Assembly (NCBI GenBank): GCA_016709875.1
Contig: JADJLZ010000006.1
Span: 1-64,000, forward strand
From: Planctomycetota bacterium
Lineage (GTDB): Bacteria > Planctomycetota > UBA1135 > GCA-002686595
Reading direction: 5' to 3'
Length of the DNA: 64,000 nucleotides
The notes beneath the pieces are model-generated. The model was given only the letters and a program-made list of their open reading frames with translations, made no database searches and was not told the DNA's origin. Made by a program: the position numbers and the translations under genes. This document shows, one piece after another, positions 32,586 through 41,287 of the stretch (positions within the stretch are counted from its first letter, which is position 1; each line of letters begins with the position of its first letter).

Positions 32586-32879
32586 ATGGGACGTAGCACC
32601 AAAAAAGGGCCGTTCATCGACGACCACCTGATCGAAAAGGTGGCGCGCGAGATCAAGGCCGGCACGAAGAACCCGATCAAGACCTGGTCGCGGCGCAGCA
32701 CGATTCCGCCCGAATTCATCGGGCACACCTTCATGGTTCACAACGGGAAGCAGCACGTGAAGGTCTACGTCACCGAGGACATGGTCGGGCACAAGCTGGG
32801 CGAGTTCTCGCCGACGCGCGTGTTCCGCGGCCACACGAACAAGAAGGAAGCCGGCAAGGCGGAAGGGGCGGCGCCGTGA
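32586..32879 (+). CDS. rpsS: Ribosomal protein S19
   Basis: A 97-residue protein in the 30S head. MGRSTKKGPFIDDHL, RRSTIPPEFIGHTFMVHNGK and GHKLGEFSPTRVFRGH are diagnostic. The stop overlaps the GTG start of rplV. Confidence 0.97.
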   Translation: MGRSTKKGPFIDDHLIEKVAREIKAGTKNPIKTWSRRSTIPPEFIGHTFMVHNGKQHVKVYVTEDMVGHKLGEFSPTRVFRGHTNKKEAGKAEGAAP

Positions 32880-33271
32880 GCGACTCCATCGAGTTCGTCG
32901 CGAAGCACCGCTTCGCGGGCATCACCGCCCGCAAGGCGCGCCGCATCGCCGACCTGATCCGCGGCAAGAGCGTCAACGAGGCGCTCGAGCTCCTGAACTT
33001 CGCGCCGCAGCGCGGTGCGGGCTTCTACCTGAAGGCGCTGAACAGCGCCGTGGCCAACGCCAGCCAGGACGAGAACATCAACGTGAACCGTCTCGTGATC
33101 AGCGAGTGCCGCGCCGACGACGGCCCGCTGCTCAACGGCCGCCTGCGCTGGCGACCGGGTCCGCAGGGGCGCGCGATGCCCTTCCAGAAGCGGCTCTCGC
33201 ACCTGACCGTCAAGGTCCGCGAGCTCGCCGATGCCGAGCCCCGGAAATCCATGGAGGAGCGCAAGTCCTGA
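32876..33271 (+). CDS. rplV: Ribosomal protein L22
   Basis: A 131-residue protein that lines the exit tunnel, the site of macrolide-resistance changes in other bacteria. The start is GTG at 32876, overlapping the rpsS stop (GTGA). Conserved features include ARKARRIADLIRGKSVNEAL, GRLRWRPGPQGRAMPFQKR and the beta-hairpin region. A short C-terminal extension (DAEPRKSMEERKS) is not conserved. Confidence 0.95.
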   Translation: MSDSIEFVAKHRFAGITARKARRIADLIRGKSVNEALELLNFAPQRGAGFYLKALNSAVANASQDENINVNRLVISECRADDGPLLNGRLRWRPGPQGRAMPFQKRLSHLTVKVRELADAEPRKSMEERKS

Positions 33272-33291
33272 GCGGACGGCGATAGAAGCAC

Positions 33292-34122
33292 ATGGGACAA
33301 AAAATCCACCCGACAGGGTTCCGCATCCCGGTCATCGAGCCCTGGCGCTCGCGCTGGTACGCGTCGAAGAAGGACTTCAAGAAGTTCCTCCTGCAGGACA
33401 AGAAGATCCGCGACCACGTCTCCAAGGAGTTCGGGTCGGCGGGCATCCCGCGCATCGAGATCGAGCGCACCTCCGAAGCGGTCAACGTGGTGATCTACAC
33501 CTCGCGCCCGGGCGTGCTCGTGGGTCGCAAGGGCGTGCGCGTCGAGGAGCTCAAGAAGGAGCTGCAGACGATCACCGAGGGCGTGACCTGCCACCTGACC
33601 CTGCACGAGGTCAAGCGCCCCGAGCTCGAGTCGACCCTGGTCGCCGAGGTGATCGCCGAGGCGCTCGAGAAGCGCATGGCGTTCCGCCGTGCGATCAAGC
33701 GCGCGATCCAGACCACGATCCAGGCCGGAGCCAAGGGCATCAAGGTCGAGCTCAACGGCCGACTGGGCGGAGCCGAGATGGCGCGCCAGGCGAAGGAGCG
33801 CGAAGGACGCGTTCCGCTCTCCACGCTGCAAGCGCACGTCGACTACGGCACCGCCACGGCGAAGACGACCTACGGCACGCTGGGCGTGAAGGTCTGGATC
33901 TACAAGGGCGACATCGAGCGCGGCAAGATGATCGATTTCCGCGCCTCGATCGGCAGCGCCCCGCGTGGACCTGGTGGTCCGCGTGGCTCGCGCCGCGGCC
34001 CTGACCGCGGTGATCGTGGTGGTGATCGCGGCGATCGCGGCGGTGACCGCAGTGCCGATCGCGAACCGAGCTCGAGCACCCCGGCCGTGGCCAAGCCCGC
34101 AGCGGCCCCGAAGGAGGCATGA
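33292..34122 (+). CDS. rpsC: Ribosomal protein S3 with a charged repeat tail
   Basis: A 276-residue mRNA-entry protein. The start MGQKIHPTGFRIPVIEPW, the KH domain with VLVGRKGVRVEELKKEL, and the C-terminal domain with GRLGGAEMARQAKEREGRVP and YGTATAKTTYGTLGVKVWIYKGD are normal. After about residue 222 there is a low-complexity tail of Gly, Arg and Asp (RGPDRGDRGGDRGDRGGDRS), then a Pro/Ala-rich end. The tail is encoded by short direct DNA repeats at about 34000-34065. rplP follows one base after the stop. Confidence 0.95.
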   Translation: MGQKIHPTGFRIPVIEPWRSRWYASKKDFKKFLLQDKKIRDHVSKEFGSAGIPRIEIERTSEAVNVVIYTSRPGVLVGRKGVRVEELKKELQTITEGVTCHLTLHEVKRPELESTLVAEVIAEALEKRMAFRRAIKRAIQTTIQAGAKGIKVELNGRLGGAEMARQAKEREGRVPLSTLQAHVDYGTATAKTTYGTLGVKVWIYKGDIERGKMIDFRASIGSAPRGPGGPRGSRRGPDRGDRGGDRGDRGGDRSADREPSSSTPAVAKPAAAPKEA

Positions 34123-34123
34123 C

Positions 34124-34543
34124 ATGGCGTTGATGCCCAAACGCACGAAGTTCCGCAAGCAGCACCGCGGACGTATGAAGGGACTCGCCACGCGCGGCAA
34201 CCGCGTCGAGTTCGGCGAGTACGGCCTGATGTCGATGGACTACTGCTGGCTCACGGGCCGGCAGCTGGAAGCCGGCCGTGTGGCCGCCAGCCGCGCCACC
34301 AACGGCGAGGCGCGCATCTTCATCCGCGTCTTCCCGCACAAGCCGATCAGCGCCAAGCCGGCCGAAGTCCGCATGGGCTCAGGCAAGGGCGAAGTCGAGT
34401 TCTGGGCGGCCGAGATCAAACCCGGCACCGTCCTGATGGAACTCGGCGGTCTGACCGAGGACAAGGCGCGCCTCGCGTTCAAGCGCGTCGCGCACAAGCT
34501 TCCCATCCGCGTCAAGCTGCAGCGTCGCCTGCCGACCACCTGA
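34124..34543 (+). CDS. rplP: Ribosomal protein L16
   Basis: A 139-residue 50S protein near the A site. MALMPKRTKFRKQHRGRMKG, ARIFIRVFPHKPISAKPAEV, RMGSGKGEVEFWAAEIKPG and the terminal AHKLPIRVKL are typical. The ATG at 34124 directly follows the rpsC stop and is preceded by AAGGAGG, a strong ribosome binding site inside the end of rpsC. Confidence 0.97.
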   Translation: MALMPKRTKFRKQHRGRMKGLATRGNRVEFGEYGLMSMDYCWLTGRQLEAGRVAASRATNGEARIFIRVFPHKPISAKPAEVRMGSGKGEVEFWAAEIKPGTVLMELGGLTEDKARLAFKRVAHKLPIRVKLQRRLPTT

Positions 34544-34580
34544 TTCGCCGTACACCTGAGCCCACGACCCGAGAACACAC

Positions 34581-34793
34581 ATGAAGATTCAGGAGATCCG
34601 CGGCAAGACCGACTACGAACTCGAGCACGACGCCGAGAAGCTTCGGCGCGAGCTCTTCGACCTGCGCTTCAAGGCGCCGGTGCAGAGCCTGCAGAGCACG
34701 GCTCGCCTGGCGCTGCTCAGGCGCATCATCTCCCGCATCGAGACCGTCCTGCACGAGCGCAAGCTCGGAGTGCGCGGCGCAACCGCCCGCTGA
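34581..34793 (+). CDS. rpmC: Ribosomal protein L29
   Basis: A 70-residue helical protein at the tunnel exit. MKIQEIRGKTDYELEHDAEK, REELFDLRFK-like ELFDLRFKAPVQSLQSTARL and RIISRIETVLHERKLG fit the two-helix family. It lies between rplP and rpsQ as in other bacteria. Confidence 0.93.
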   Translation: MKIQEIRGKTDYELEHDAEKLRRELFDLRFKAPVQSLQSTARLALLRRIISRIETVLHERKLGVRGATAR

Positions 34794-34822
34794 ACTCAAC
34801 AGGACCCGACCCGGACACAGCC

Positions 34823-35128
34823 ATGACCCAAACCCGCAACAAGCGACGCATGCTCGAGGGTGTCGTCACCAGCGACAAGATGGTGAAGACCGTCACCGTC
34901 CTGGTGACCCGCACCTACCAGCACCCGAAGTACAAGAAGTTCGTTCGCGAGCAGTCGAAGTACCACGCTCACGACGAGAACGAGGAAGCCAAGCCGGGTG
35001 ACCGCGTCGAGATCATGGCCTGCCGGCCGCTCTCGAAGTCCAAGCGCTGGCGCCTGGTGCGCGTCGTGGCCAAGGCCACGCAGCTCGCCTCGATCGACCT
35101 CGGCACGGAAGGGGGAGGTGACGCATGA
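34823..35128 (+). CDS. rpsQ: Ribosomal protein S17
   Basis: A 101-residue OB-fold protein of the 30S body. RRMLEGVVTSDKMVKTVTV, THPKYKKFV-type YQHPKYKKFVREQSKYHAHD and GDRVEIMACRPLSKSKRWRL are diagnostic. The stop overlaps the rplN start by four bases. Confidence 0.96.
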   Translation: MTQTRNKRRMLEGVVTSDKMVKTVTVLVTRTYQHPKYKKFVREQSKYHAHDENEEAKPGDRVEIMACRPLSKSKRWRLVRVVAKATQLASIDLGTEGGGDA

Positions 35129-35493
35129 TCCAGATGCAGACCTTCCTCGACGTGGCCGACAACACGGGCGCCAAGCTCGTGCAGTGCATCAAGGTGCTCG
35201 GCGGCACGCATCGCCGCTACGCCGGCCTGGGCGACATCGTCGTCGTCTCGGTCAAGAAGTCGCTCCCGACCTCGGAGTACCGCCAGGGCGCAGTCGCCAA
35301 GGGCGTGATCGTGCGCGTGAGGAAGAACACGCGCCGCGACGACGGCTCCTACGTGCGCTTCGACCACAACGCCCTCGTGCTGATCGACGCCGATGGGAAC
35401 CCCAAGGGCACCCGCATCTTCGGCGCCGTCGCGCGCGAGCTGCGCGAGCGCAACTACATGAAGATCATCTCGCTCGCGACGGAGGTGGTCTGA
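35125..35493 (+). CDS. rplN: Ribosomal protein L14
   Basis: A 122-residue 50S protein at the subunit interface. MIQMQTFLDVADNTGAKLVQ, GDIVVVSVKK, VRKNTRRDDGSYVRFDHNAL and KGTRIFGAVARELRE are conserved. The start overlaps rpsQ and the stop shares a base with the rplX start. Confidence 0.98.
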   Translation: MIQMQTFLDVADNTGAKLVQCIKVLGGTHRRYAGLGDIVVVSVKKSLPTSEYRQGAVAKGVIVRVRKNTRRDDGSYVRFDHNALVLIDADGNPKGTRIFGAVARELRERNYMKIISLATEVV

Positions 35494-35792
35494 TGAAGGT
35501 CCGCAAGGGTGACACGGTCGTCGTGATCGCCGGCAACGACAAGGGCAAGCGCGGCACGATCCAGCGCGTCGACCCGGCCGCCGGCCGCGTTGTCGTCGAG
35601 GGGATCAACATGCGCTGGAAGCACCGCAAGCCGACGCAGAAGGATCCCAAGGGCGAACGTCTGCAGATCGCGATCGCGATCCATGCGAGCAACGTGATGC
35701 TCTGGGACGAGACCGCGGGCAAGGGCGTGCGTAAGCGTCCGGCTCCTGCTGCTGCGGGCAAGACCAAGACCGCGAAGGCCAAGAAGAAGTAG
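35493..35792 (+). CDS. rplX: Ribosomal protein L24
   Basis: A 99-residue 50S assembly-initiator protein with an N-terminal KOW motif (VRKGDTVVVIAGNDKGKRG), VEGINMRWKHRKPTQKDPKG and a lysine- and alanine-rich C-terminal tail. The ATG at 35493 overlaps the rplN stop by one base (TGATG). Confidence 0.95.
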   Translation: MKVRKGDTVVVIAGNDKGKRGTIQRVDPAAGRVVVEGINMRWKHRKPTQKDPKGERLQIAIAIHASNVMLWDETAGKGVRKRPAPAAAGKTKTAKAKKK

Positions 35793-35811
35793 CTCCGCGG
35801 GAGCAACCACC

Positions 35812-36384
35812 ATGCCTGCACGCCTCAAAGAAAAGTACTCCAAGGAAGTCCGCCCGAAGCTCAAGCAGCAATTCGGGCTGGGCAACGACCTCGAAATCCC
35901 GCGCCTCATGAAGATCGTGATCAACATGGGCGTCGGTCAGGCGGTCGAGAACAAGAGCCGCATCGACTCGGCGGTCAAGAACTTGACGCAGATCTCCGGC
36001 CAGAAGCCGGTCGTGCGCAAGTCCCGCAAGGCGATCTCGACCTTCAAGCTGCGCGAGGGCATGCCGATCGGCTGCTCCGTGACGCTGCGGCACGAGCGCA
36101 TGTGGGAATTCGCCGACCGCCTCATCAGCGTCGTCCTCCCGCGTATCCGCGACTTCCGCGGCGTGAAGGACAAGCTCGACGGCCGCGGCAACTACACCCT
36201 CGGACTCTCCGAGCAGTCGGTCTTCCCCGAGATCAAGTTCGACGACATCGAGTTCCAGCAGGGGATGGACATCACCTTCGTCACCACGGCTGGTCGCGAT
36301 GACCGCGGTTTCGCGCTGCTGCGCGAGCTCGGAATGCCCTTCCAGCGCCGCGAAGACGATTCCCAGGGCAAGAAGAAGGGCTGA
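35812..36384 (+). CDS. rplE: Ribosomal protein L5
   Basis: A 190-residue protein of the 5S rRNA complex. IPRLMKIVINMGVGQAVENK, SRKAISTFKLREGMPIGCSV, LPRIRDFRGV and the C-terminal MDITFVTTAGRDDRGFALLR are the family signatures. A short lysine-rich end follows. Confidence 0.97.
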   Translation: MPARLKEKYSKEVRPKLKQQFGLGNDLEIPRLMKIVINMGVGQAVENKSRIDSAVKNLTQISGQKPVVRKSRKAISTFKLREGMPIGCSVTLRHERMWEFADRLISVVLPRIRDFRGVKDKLDGRGNYTLGLSEQSVFPEIKFDDIEFQQGMDITFVTTAGRDDRGFALLRELGMPFQRREDDSQGKKKG

Positions 36385-36396
36385 GCAGGACGACCC

Positions 36397-36582
36397 ATGG
36401 CCAAGTTGACCTGGATTCTGAAGTGCGCAGCGACGCCGAAGTTCAGCACGCGCAAGTACACGCGCTGCTCGATGTGTGGCCGCCAGCGCGCGGTCTACCG
36501 CAAGTTCGGCATCTGCCGCATCTGTCTTCGCAGTTCCGCGCACCGCGGGGAGATCCCCGGCATGCGCAAGGCCTCGTGGTAA
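36397..36582 (+). CDS. rpsN: Ribosomal protein S14, zinc-binding type
   Basis: A 61-residue short S14 with CSMCGR and CRICLR pairs, so the four-cysteine zinc form (type Z), and the conserved end RGEIPGMRKASW. It assembles into the 30S head next to S3 and S10. It lies in the standard spc position between rplE and rpsH. Confidence 0.96.
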   Translation: MAKLTWILKCAATPKFSTRKYTRCSMCGRQRAVYRKFGICRICLRSSAHRGEIPGMRKASW

Positions 36583-36598
36583 CAGGAGGACGATCCCA

Positions 36599-36994
36599 AT
36601 GATGACCGACCCGATCGCCGACTTCTGCACTCGCCTGCGCAACGCGAACACGAACAAGCGCAAGCAGTTCACCATCCCCGCCTCCAAAGTGAAGGTGGGG
36701 ATCGCCCAGGTCCTGAAGGACGAGGGCTTCATCAGCGGCTACCACGTGGAGCCGCAGAAGCCCCAGAGCACGCTGGTCGTCGACCTCAAGTACGGCGAGG
36801 ACGGCGAGCTCGTGATCCGCAAGATCGCGCGCGTCTCCAAGCCCGGCCGCCGCGTCTACACCGCGGCACTCGCGCTGCGCCCGCTGTTGCGCGGCATGGG
36901 CATCCGCGTCCTCTCCACGCCCAAGGGCATCCTTTCCGACCGCGTCGCCCGCTCCCAGAAGCTCGGCGGCGAGATTCTCTGCGAGGTTACCTGA
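36599..36994 (+). CDS. rpsH: Ribosomal protein S8
   Basis: A 131-residue protein that organises the central domain of 16S rRNA; in E. coli it represses the spc operon. MTDPIADFCTRLRNANTNKR, VLKDEGFISGYHVE, RVSKPGRRVY and GIRVLSTPKGILSDRVAR are typical. Two consecutive ATGs (36599 and 36602) are possible starts; AGGAGGA upstream fits either. Confidence 0.96.
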   Translation: MMTDPIADFCTRLRNANTNKRKQFTIPASKVKVGIAQVLKDEGFISGYHVEPQKPQSTLVVDLKYGEDGELVIRKIARVSKPGRRVYTAALALRPLLRGMGIRVLSTPKGILSDRVARSQKLGGEILCEVT

Positions 36995-36997
36995 GCC

Positions 36998-37549
36998 ATG
37001 TCGCGCATCGGCAAGCAACCGGTCAACGTGCCCACGGGCGTGACGGTCGAACGGACCACCGCTCGCGAGGTCGTCGTCAAGGGACCGAAGGGTGAACTGC
37101 GCATGAAGCTGCGCCCTGAGGTCGACGTCACCGTCGACAAGGGCACGGTCAACATCCAGCAACTCGAGGCCATCGGCGAGCGCCGCGAGCGCAGCGCCTT
37201 CCACGGCATGACGCGCGCGATGATCGCGAACATGGTCCTCGGCGTGACCAAGGGCTACGAAAAGAAGCTCGAGGTCGTCGGCGTCGGCTGGAACGCGGCC
37301 GCGCAGGGCACGAAGATCGTGCTCAACATCGGCTACAACAAGCCGGTCACGATCGAGATGCCCAAGGGTGTCCAGGTCGGCACGCCGAACCCCAACAACA
37401 TCGTGATCTTCGGCGCCGACAAGCAGGCCGTCGGTCACATCGCCTCGATGATCCGCAAGCGCCGGCCGCCGGAACCCTACAAGGGCAAGGGCATCCGCTA
37501 CGCAGGTGAAGTCGTCCAGAAGAAGCAGGGCAAGAGCTTCGGCACCTGA
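36998..37549 (+). CDS. rplF: Ribosomal protein L6
   Basis: A 183-residue duplicated-fold protein near the factor-binding centre. MSRIGKQPVNVPTGVTVE, VKGPKGELRM, NMVLGVTKGYEKKLEVVGVG and the C-terminal signature PPEPYKGKGIRYAGEVV are intact. It starts three bases after rpsH. Confidence 0.97.
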   Translation: MSRIGKQPVNVPTGVTVERTTAREVVVKGPKGELRMKLRPEVDVTVDKGTVNIQQLEAIGERRERSAFHGMTRAMIANMVLGVTKGYEKKLEVVGVGWNAAAQGTKIVLNIGYNKPVTIEMPKGVQVGTPNPNNIVIFGADKQAVGHIASMIRKRRPPEPYKGKGIRYAGEVVQKKQGKSFGT

Positions 37550-37573
37550 GCCTGACCGAGCCCCCCAAATCCA

Positions 37574-37942
37574 ATGCGTTCCACACTCATCAAGAACCTT
37601 CGTCGCGAGCGCCGCAACACGCGGGTTCGCAGCAAGCTGCGCGAGATCTCCACGCTGCCGCGTCTGTGCGTCACGCGTTCGGTCAAGCACATCCAAGCCC
37701 AGGTCGTGGACGACCTCGCGGGCAAGACCCTGGCGCACGCCAGCTCCACCTCGAAGGAGATGGCGGGCGAGCTCAAGGGCAAGAACAAGTCGCAGCGCGC
37801 AGCCGTGATCGGGACCGCGATCGCCAAGGCGGCTCTCGCCGCAGGCGTCACGAGCGTCTCCTTCGACCGCGGCTTCGCGCGATATCACGGGCGCGTCAAG
37901 GCGCTGGCCGAGGCCGCTCGCGAAGCGGGCCTCAAGTTCTGA
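37574..37942 (+). CDS. rplR: Ribosomal protein L18
   Basis: A 122-residue 5S-rRNA-binding protein. RLCVTRSVKHIQAQVVDDLA, TLAHASSTSKEM and FDRGFARYHGRVKALAEAAR match the family. It precedes rpsE by 28 bases. Confidence 0.95.
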   Translation: MRSTLIKNLRRERRNTRVRSKLREISTLPRLCVTRSVKHIQAQVVDDLAGKTLAHASSTSKEMAGELKGKNKSQRAAVIGTAIAKAALAAGVTSVSFDRGFARYHGRVKALAEAAREAGLKF

Positions 37943-37970
37943 GACACGCAAGAGCCCACCGAACACCACG

Positions 37971-38483
37971 ATGAAACCCAGAATCCGCTATCTCGATGGT
38001 CTCGAGGTCGAAGGCATCAACGACCTCGGCGAAACCCTGATCAAGGTCAACCGCTCGGCTGCCGTGGTCAAGGGCGGCCGGCGCTTCTCCTTCTCTGCGC
38101 TCTCCGTGACGGGGGACAAGAAGGGCATCGTCGGCTACGGCTTCGGAAAGTCGCGCCAGGTTCCGGGCGCGATCGACAAGGCCGCGCGCGACGGGCGCAA
38201 GCACCTGATGCGCGTGCCGCTGACGAAGTCCAACACGATCCCGCACGAGGTCGAGGCCTGGTACTGCGGCTCGATGGTGCGACTGATCCCGGCCTCGCCC
38301 GGTACGGGCATCATCGCCTGTCCGTCGGTGCGCGCCGTGTGCGAGATGTCCGGCATCAAGGACATCCTCAGCAAGTGCTACGGCTCGACCAACCCGGTCA
38401 ACCTCGTCAAGGCGTCGCTGGTGGCGCTCTCGTACCTGCGCACGAGCGAACAGGTCGCGCAGCTGCGCGGCGTGCAAATCTGA
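37971..38483 (+). CDS. rpsE: Ribosomal protein S5
   Basis: A 170-residue 30S protein involved in accuracy and helicase function. EGINDLGETLIKVNRSAAVV, GGRRFSFSALSVTGDKKGIV, KAARDGRKHLMRVPL and GTGIIACPSVRAVCEMSGIK are conserved. In most bacteria rpmD (L30) comes next; here rplO starts 14 bases later and no L30 frame is present. Confidence 0.97.
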   Translation: MKPRIRYLDGLEVEGINDLGETLIKVNRSAAVVKGGRRFSFSALSVTGDKKGIVGYGFGKSRQVPGAIDKAARDGRKHLMRVPLTKSNTIPHEVEAWYCGSMVRLIPASPGTGIIACPSVRAVCEMSGIKDILSKCYGSTNPVNLVKASLVALSYLRTSEQVAQLRGVQI

Positions 38484-38497
38484 AGGGCTAGCGAACG

Positions 38498-38971
38498 ATG
38501 GACCTCAAAACCGTAGGACTGAAGGGCCTGAAGCACGGCGTTCGCCGCCGCATCGGCCGCGGTGTTGGCTCGGGCATGGGCAAGACCTCGACCCGCGGTC
38601 ACAAGGGCTGGGGCCAGCGCTCCGGTACCTCGCGCCGTCCGGGCTACGAAGGCGGCCAGATGCCGATCTACCGCCGCGTGCCCAAGCGCGGCTTCACGAA
38701 CGCCGACTTCCGCACCTCGTACACGATCATCAACGTCTCTGACCTGAACGTGTTCGACAACGGCGCGACGGTCGACCTCGACGCGGTCCTCGCTCGCGAC
38801 CTGACGGGCAAGGTCACCTCGCTCTTCAAGATCCTCGGCAACGGCAAGCTCGACAAGAAGCTCACCGTGCGCGCGCAGAAGTTCTCCGCCTCGGCGATCC
38901 AGAAGATCCAGGCCGCCGGCGGATCTGCCGTCGTGCTCGATTCCAAGGGCAACGAGCCGCAGGCGAGCTGA
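38498..38971 (+). CDS. rplO: Ribosomal protein L15
   Basis: A 157-residue late-assembly 50S protein. The glycine-rich N-terminus RRIGRGVGSGMGKTSTRGHK, RPGYEGGQMPIYRRVPKRGF and the C-terminal region AIQKIQAAGGSAVVLD are typical. The stop is about 20 bases before the secY start. Confidence 0.96.
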   Translation: MDLKTVGLKGLKHGVRRRIGRGVGSGMGKTSTRGHKGWGQRSGTSRRPGYEGGQMPIYRRVPKRGFTNADFRTSYTIINVSDLNVFDNGATVDLDAVLARDLTGKVTSLFKILGNGKLDKKLTVRAQKFSASAIQKIQAAGGSAVVLDSKGNEPQAS

Positions 38972-38990
38972 CCGAACGGGGACCAAGGCC

Positions 38991-40354
38991 GTGCAGAACA
39001 ACTTCCTCCAGCTGTTCAAGATCCCGGAAACCCGCCGGAGGATCCTCTACACCCTGGCCCTGCTGCTCGTCTTCCGTCTCGGCCACCACGTCCCGATCCC
39101 CGGGATGGACCCGAACTTCCTCAGCAGCCAGGACAAGGACACCGGGTCGCTCTTCGGCCTGATGAGCGCCTTCTCCGGCGGCGCGCTGGGACAGGCGACG
39201 CTCTTCTCGCTGGGCATCATGCCCTACATCTCGGCGTCGATCATCTTCTCGATGCTGACGAAGATCTCGCCGGCGATCGAGGCGGTCTCGAAGGAGGGCG
39301 CCTCGGGCCAGAAGAAGATCAATCAGTGGACGCGCCTGGTGACCGTGCCGATCGCGATCGTGCAGGGGTTGCTGATCTATGTCGGTGTCTTCCAGGCGCA
39401 GGCGGGGAGATGATCGGGCCCACCATGCGCTCGCACCCGGTCCTGCTGGCGCTGATCGTCGTCTCGGCGCTGCTCGCGGGGGCGATCGCCTGCATGTGGA
39501 TCGGCGAGCTGATCACAGAGGGCGGCGTGGGCAACGGCGCCTCGCTGATCATCATGGCCGGCATCATCGCGCGCATCCCCTCGAGCCTTTCGCTGCTCTA
39601 CGGCACGGGCGAGTTCTGGCAGACGATGCTGTTCCTCGCCGCGATCTGGACCGTCACCGTCGTGTGCGTGGTCTTCATCCACAAGGGCACGCGCCGCGTG
39701 CCGATCCAGCACCACCGACTGGTGCGCGGCCAGGCCGTCTACGGCGGCCAGCGCCACTTCCTGCCGCTCAAGATCAACATGGCCGGCGTGATGCCGATCG
39801 TGTTCGCCTCCGTGATCTTCATCGTCCCGGCGATCGTCTTCGAATGGATCGGCTGGACGACGATGAAGGAGGCCTTCAGCACGCCCACGGGCTTCATGCA
39901 CGTGGCCTCCTATGCGGCGCTGATCTTCTTCTTCTGCTTCTTCTGGAACCGCCTGATGTTCCAGCCGACGGAGATCGCCGACAACCTGCGCGAGCAGGGC
40001 GCCTTCGTCCCGGGACTGCGCCCTGGTGCGCGCACGGCTGAATACCTCAGCAACGTGCTGACGCGCATCACGCTCGCTGGCGCGGCCTTCCTGACGTTGA
40101 TCGCCGTCGCACCCGCATTCATCACGCAGGGCACCGCGCTGCCGAACGATCTGCGCTACTTCCTCGGCGGCACCTCGATCCTGATCGTCGTCGCGGTCGC
40201 ACTCGAGCTCGTCGACCGCCTCAACGCGCAGTTGATCATGCGCAACTACGACGGCTTCATGAAGGAGTCCGGTCCCAACTGGGCCGGTATGAAGGACGCC
40301 GCCGCACGCGATCAGCAGAAGCAGCTGAAGCGCGAGGAGAAGAAAAAGGACTGA
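38991..40354 (+). CDS. secY: Preprotein translocase subunit SecY (one frameshift)
   Basis: The translocon channel, about 454 residues with ten membrane helices. It starts at GTG 38991. N-terminal part: IPETRRRILYTLALLLVFRL, HHVPIPGMD, the plug and TM2 region ATLFSLGIMPYISASII. The frame stops at TGA 39411-39413. The rest (IGELITEGGVGNGASLIIMA to the C-terminal KREEKKKD) is in another frame opening before 39410. The join lies in the four-G run 39404-39407; a fifth G gives QAQAGEMIGPTM with no loss. SecY is essential, so a homopolymer error is the simplest reading. SecE is encoded at 4192-4626. Confidence 0.9.
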
Positions 40355-40355
40355 C

Positions 40356-41021
40356 ATGGGCGAACGCGTCGTCATCCTGCTCGGCCCCCCCGGGGCCGGA
40401 AAAGGAACCCAAGCAACTCGCCTGGGCTCGGCGCTTTCGTTGCCGCACGTCTCGACCGGCGACCTCTTCCGCGAGAACCTGAAGAACAACACTGCGCTCG
40501 GCCTGAAGGCGCGCGGCTTCATGGACAGCGGCCGCCTGGTTCCCGACGAACTGGTCCTCGAGATGCTCTTCGACCGCGTCTCGAAGCCCGACTGCGCGCG
40601 CGGCTACCTGCTCGACGGCTTCCCGCGCACGATCCCGCAGGCCGAGGCGCTCGAGAAGCGCCTCGCCGAGCGCGGCGCGCGCGTGCAGGTGCTCAACCTG
40701 GTCGTGCCCGACACGCTGCTGCTCGAGCGCATCACCGGCCGGCGCTCCTGCAAGAGTTGCGGCAACATCCAGCACCAGAAGTACTCGCCCCCGAAGACGG
40801 CCGGCAAGTGCGACAAGTGCGGCGCGGAACTCACACAGCGCAGCGACGACACCGCCGAGGTGTTTGGCAAGCGCCTGTCCGAGTACCACGCACTCACGCG
40901 CCCGCTCGAGGCCTACTATTCCGCGCGCAAGCTGCTGCAGAGCGTCGACGGCGCGCGCGCACCCGAGTCGGTCTTCGAGGACCTGCTCCGAACGGCCGGC
41001 CAGGCCAAGGAGCACGTCTGA
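40356..41021 (+). CDS. adk: Adenylate kinase
   Basis: A 221-residue enzyme interconverting ATP, ADP and AMP. P-loop GPPGAGKGT (10-18), AMP-site HVSTGDLFRE, LLDGFPRT and the LID domain are present. The LID has four cysteines (CKSCGN and CDKCGA), so it is the zinc-stabilised long form. It lies in the usual secY-adk context, but the methionine aminopeptidase gene that often follows is absent. The stop shares a base with the infA start (TGATG). Confidence 0.97.
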   Translation: MGERVVILLGPPGAGKGTQATRLGSALSLPHVSTGDLFRENLKNNTALGLKARGFMDSGRLVPDELVLEMLFDRVSKPDCARGYLLDGFPRTIPQAEALEKRLAERGARVQVLNLVVPDTLLLERITGRRSCKSCGNIQHQKYSPPKTAGKCDKCGAELTQRSDDTAEVFGKRLSEYHALTRPLEAYYSARKLLQSVDGARAPESVFEDLLRTAGQAKEHV

Positions 41022-41287
41022 TGGCGAAGGAAGAACCGATCACGGTCGAGGCGATCGTCACCGAGTCCCTGCCCAACGCGCGTTTCCGCGCCAAGCTGGA
41101 TTCGGGACACGAGATCCTCGCCCACGTCAGCGGCAAGATGCGCATGCACTACATCCGCATCCTGCCCGGAGACAAGATCACCGTGGAGATGTCGCCCTAC
41201 GACCTCTCCAAGGGCCGCATCATCTGCCGCGGCGAGCGGCGCCAGCCCGGTACGGGCAACAGGAACTCGAGGAGCAGGAGACGATGA
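41021..41287 (+). CDS. infA: Translation initiation factor IF-1
   Basis: An 88-residue S1/OB-fold protein that occupies the A site during initiation. VEAIVTESLPNARFRAKLDS, GHEILAHVSGKMRMHYIRIL and GDKITVEMSPYDLSKGRI are diagnostic. A basic C-terminal tail (RQPGTGNRNSRSRRR) extends beyond the usual 72 residues. The stop overlaps the rpmJ start. Confidence 0.96.
   Translation: MAKEEPITVEAIVTESLPNARFRAKLDSGHEILAHVSGKMRMHYIRILPGDKITVEMSPYDLSKGRIICRGERRQPGTGNRNSRSRRR

Noticed and set aside
34000..34065. Short direct repeats as a mobile or recombination element
   Set aside because: They are in frame with rpsC and encode its DRGGDRG tail, so protein-coding repeat expansion explains them.
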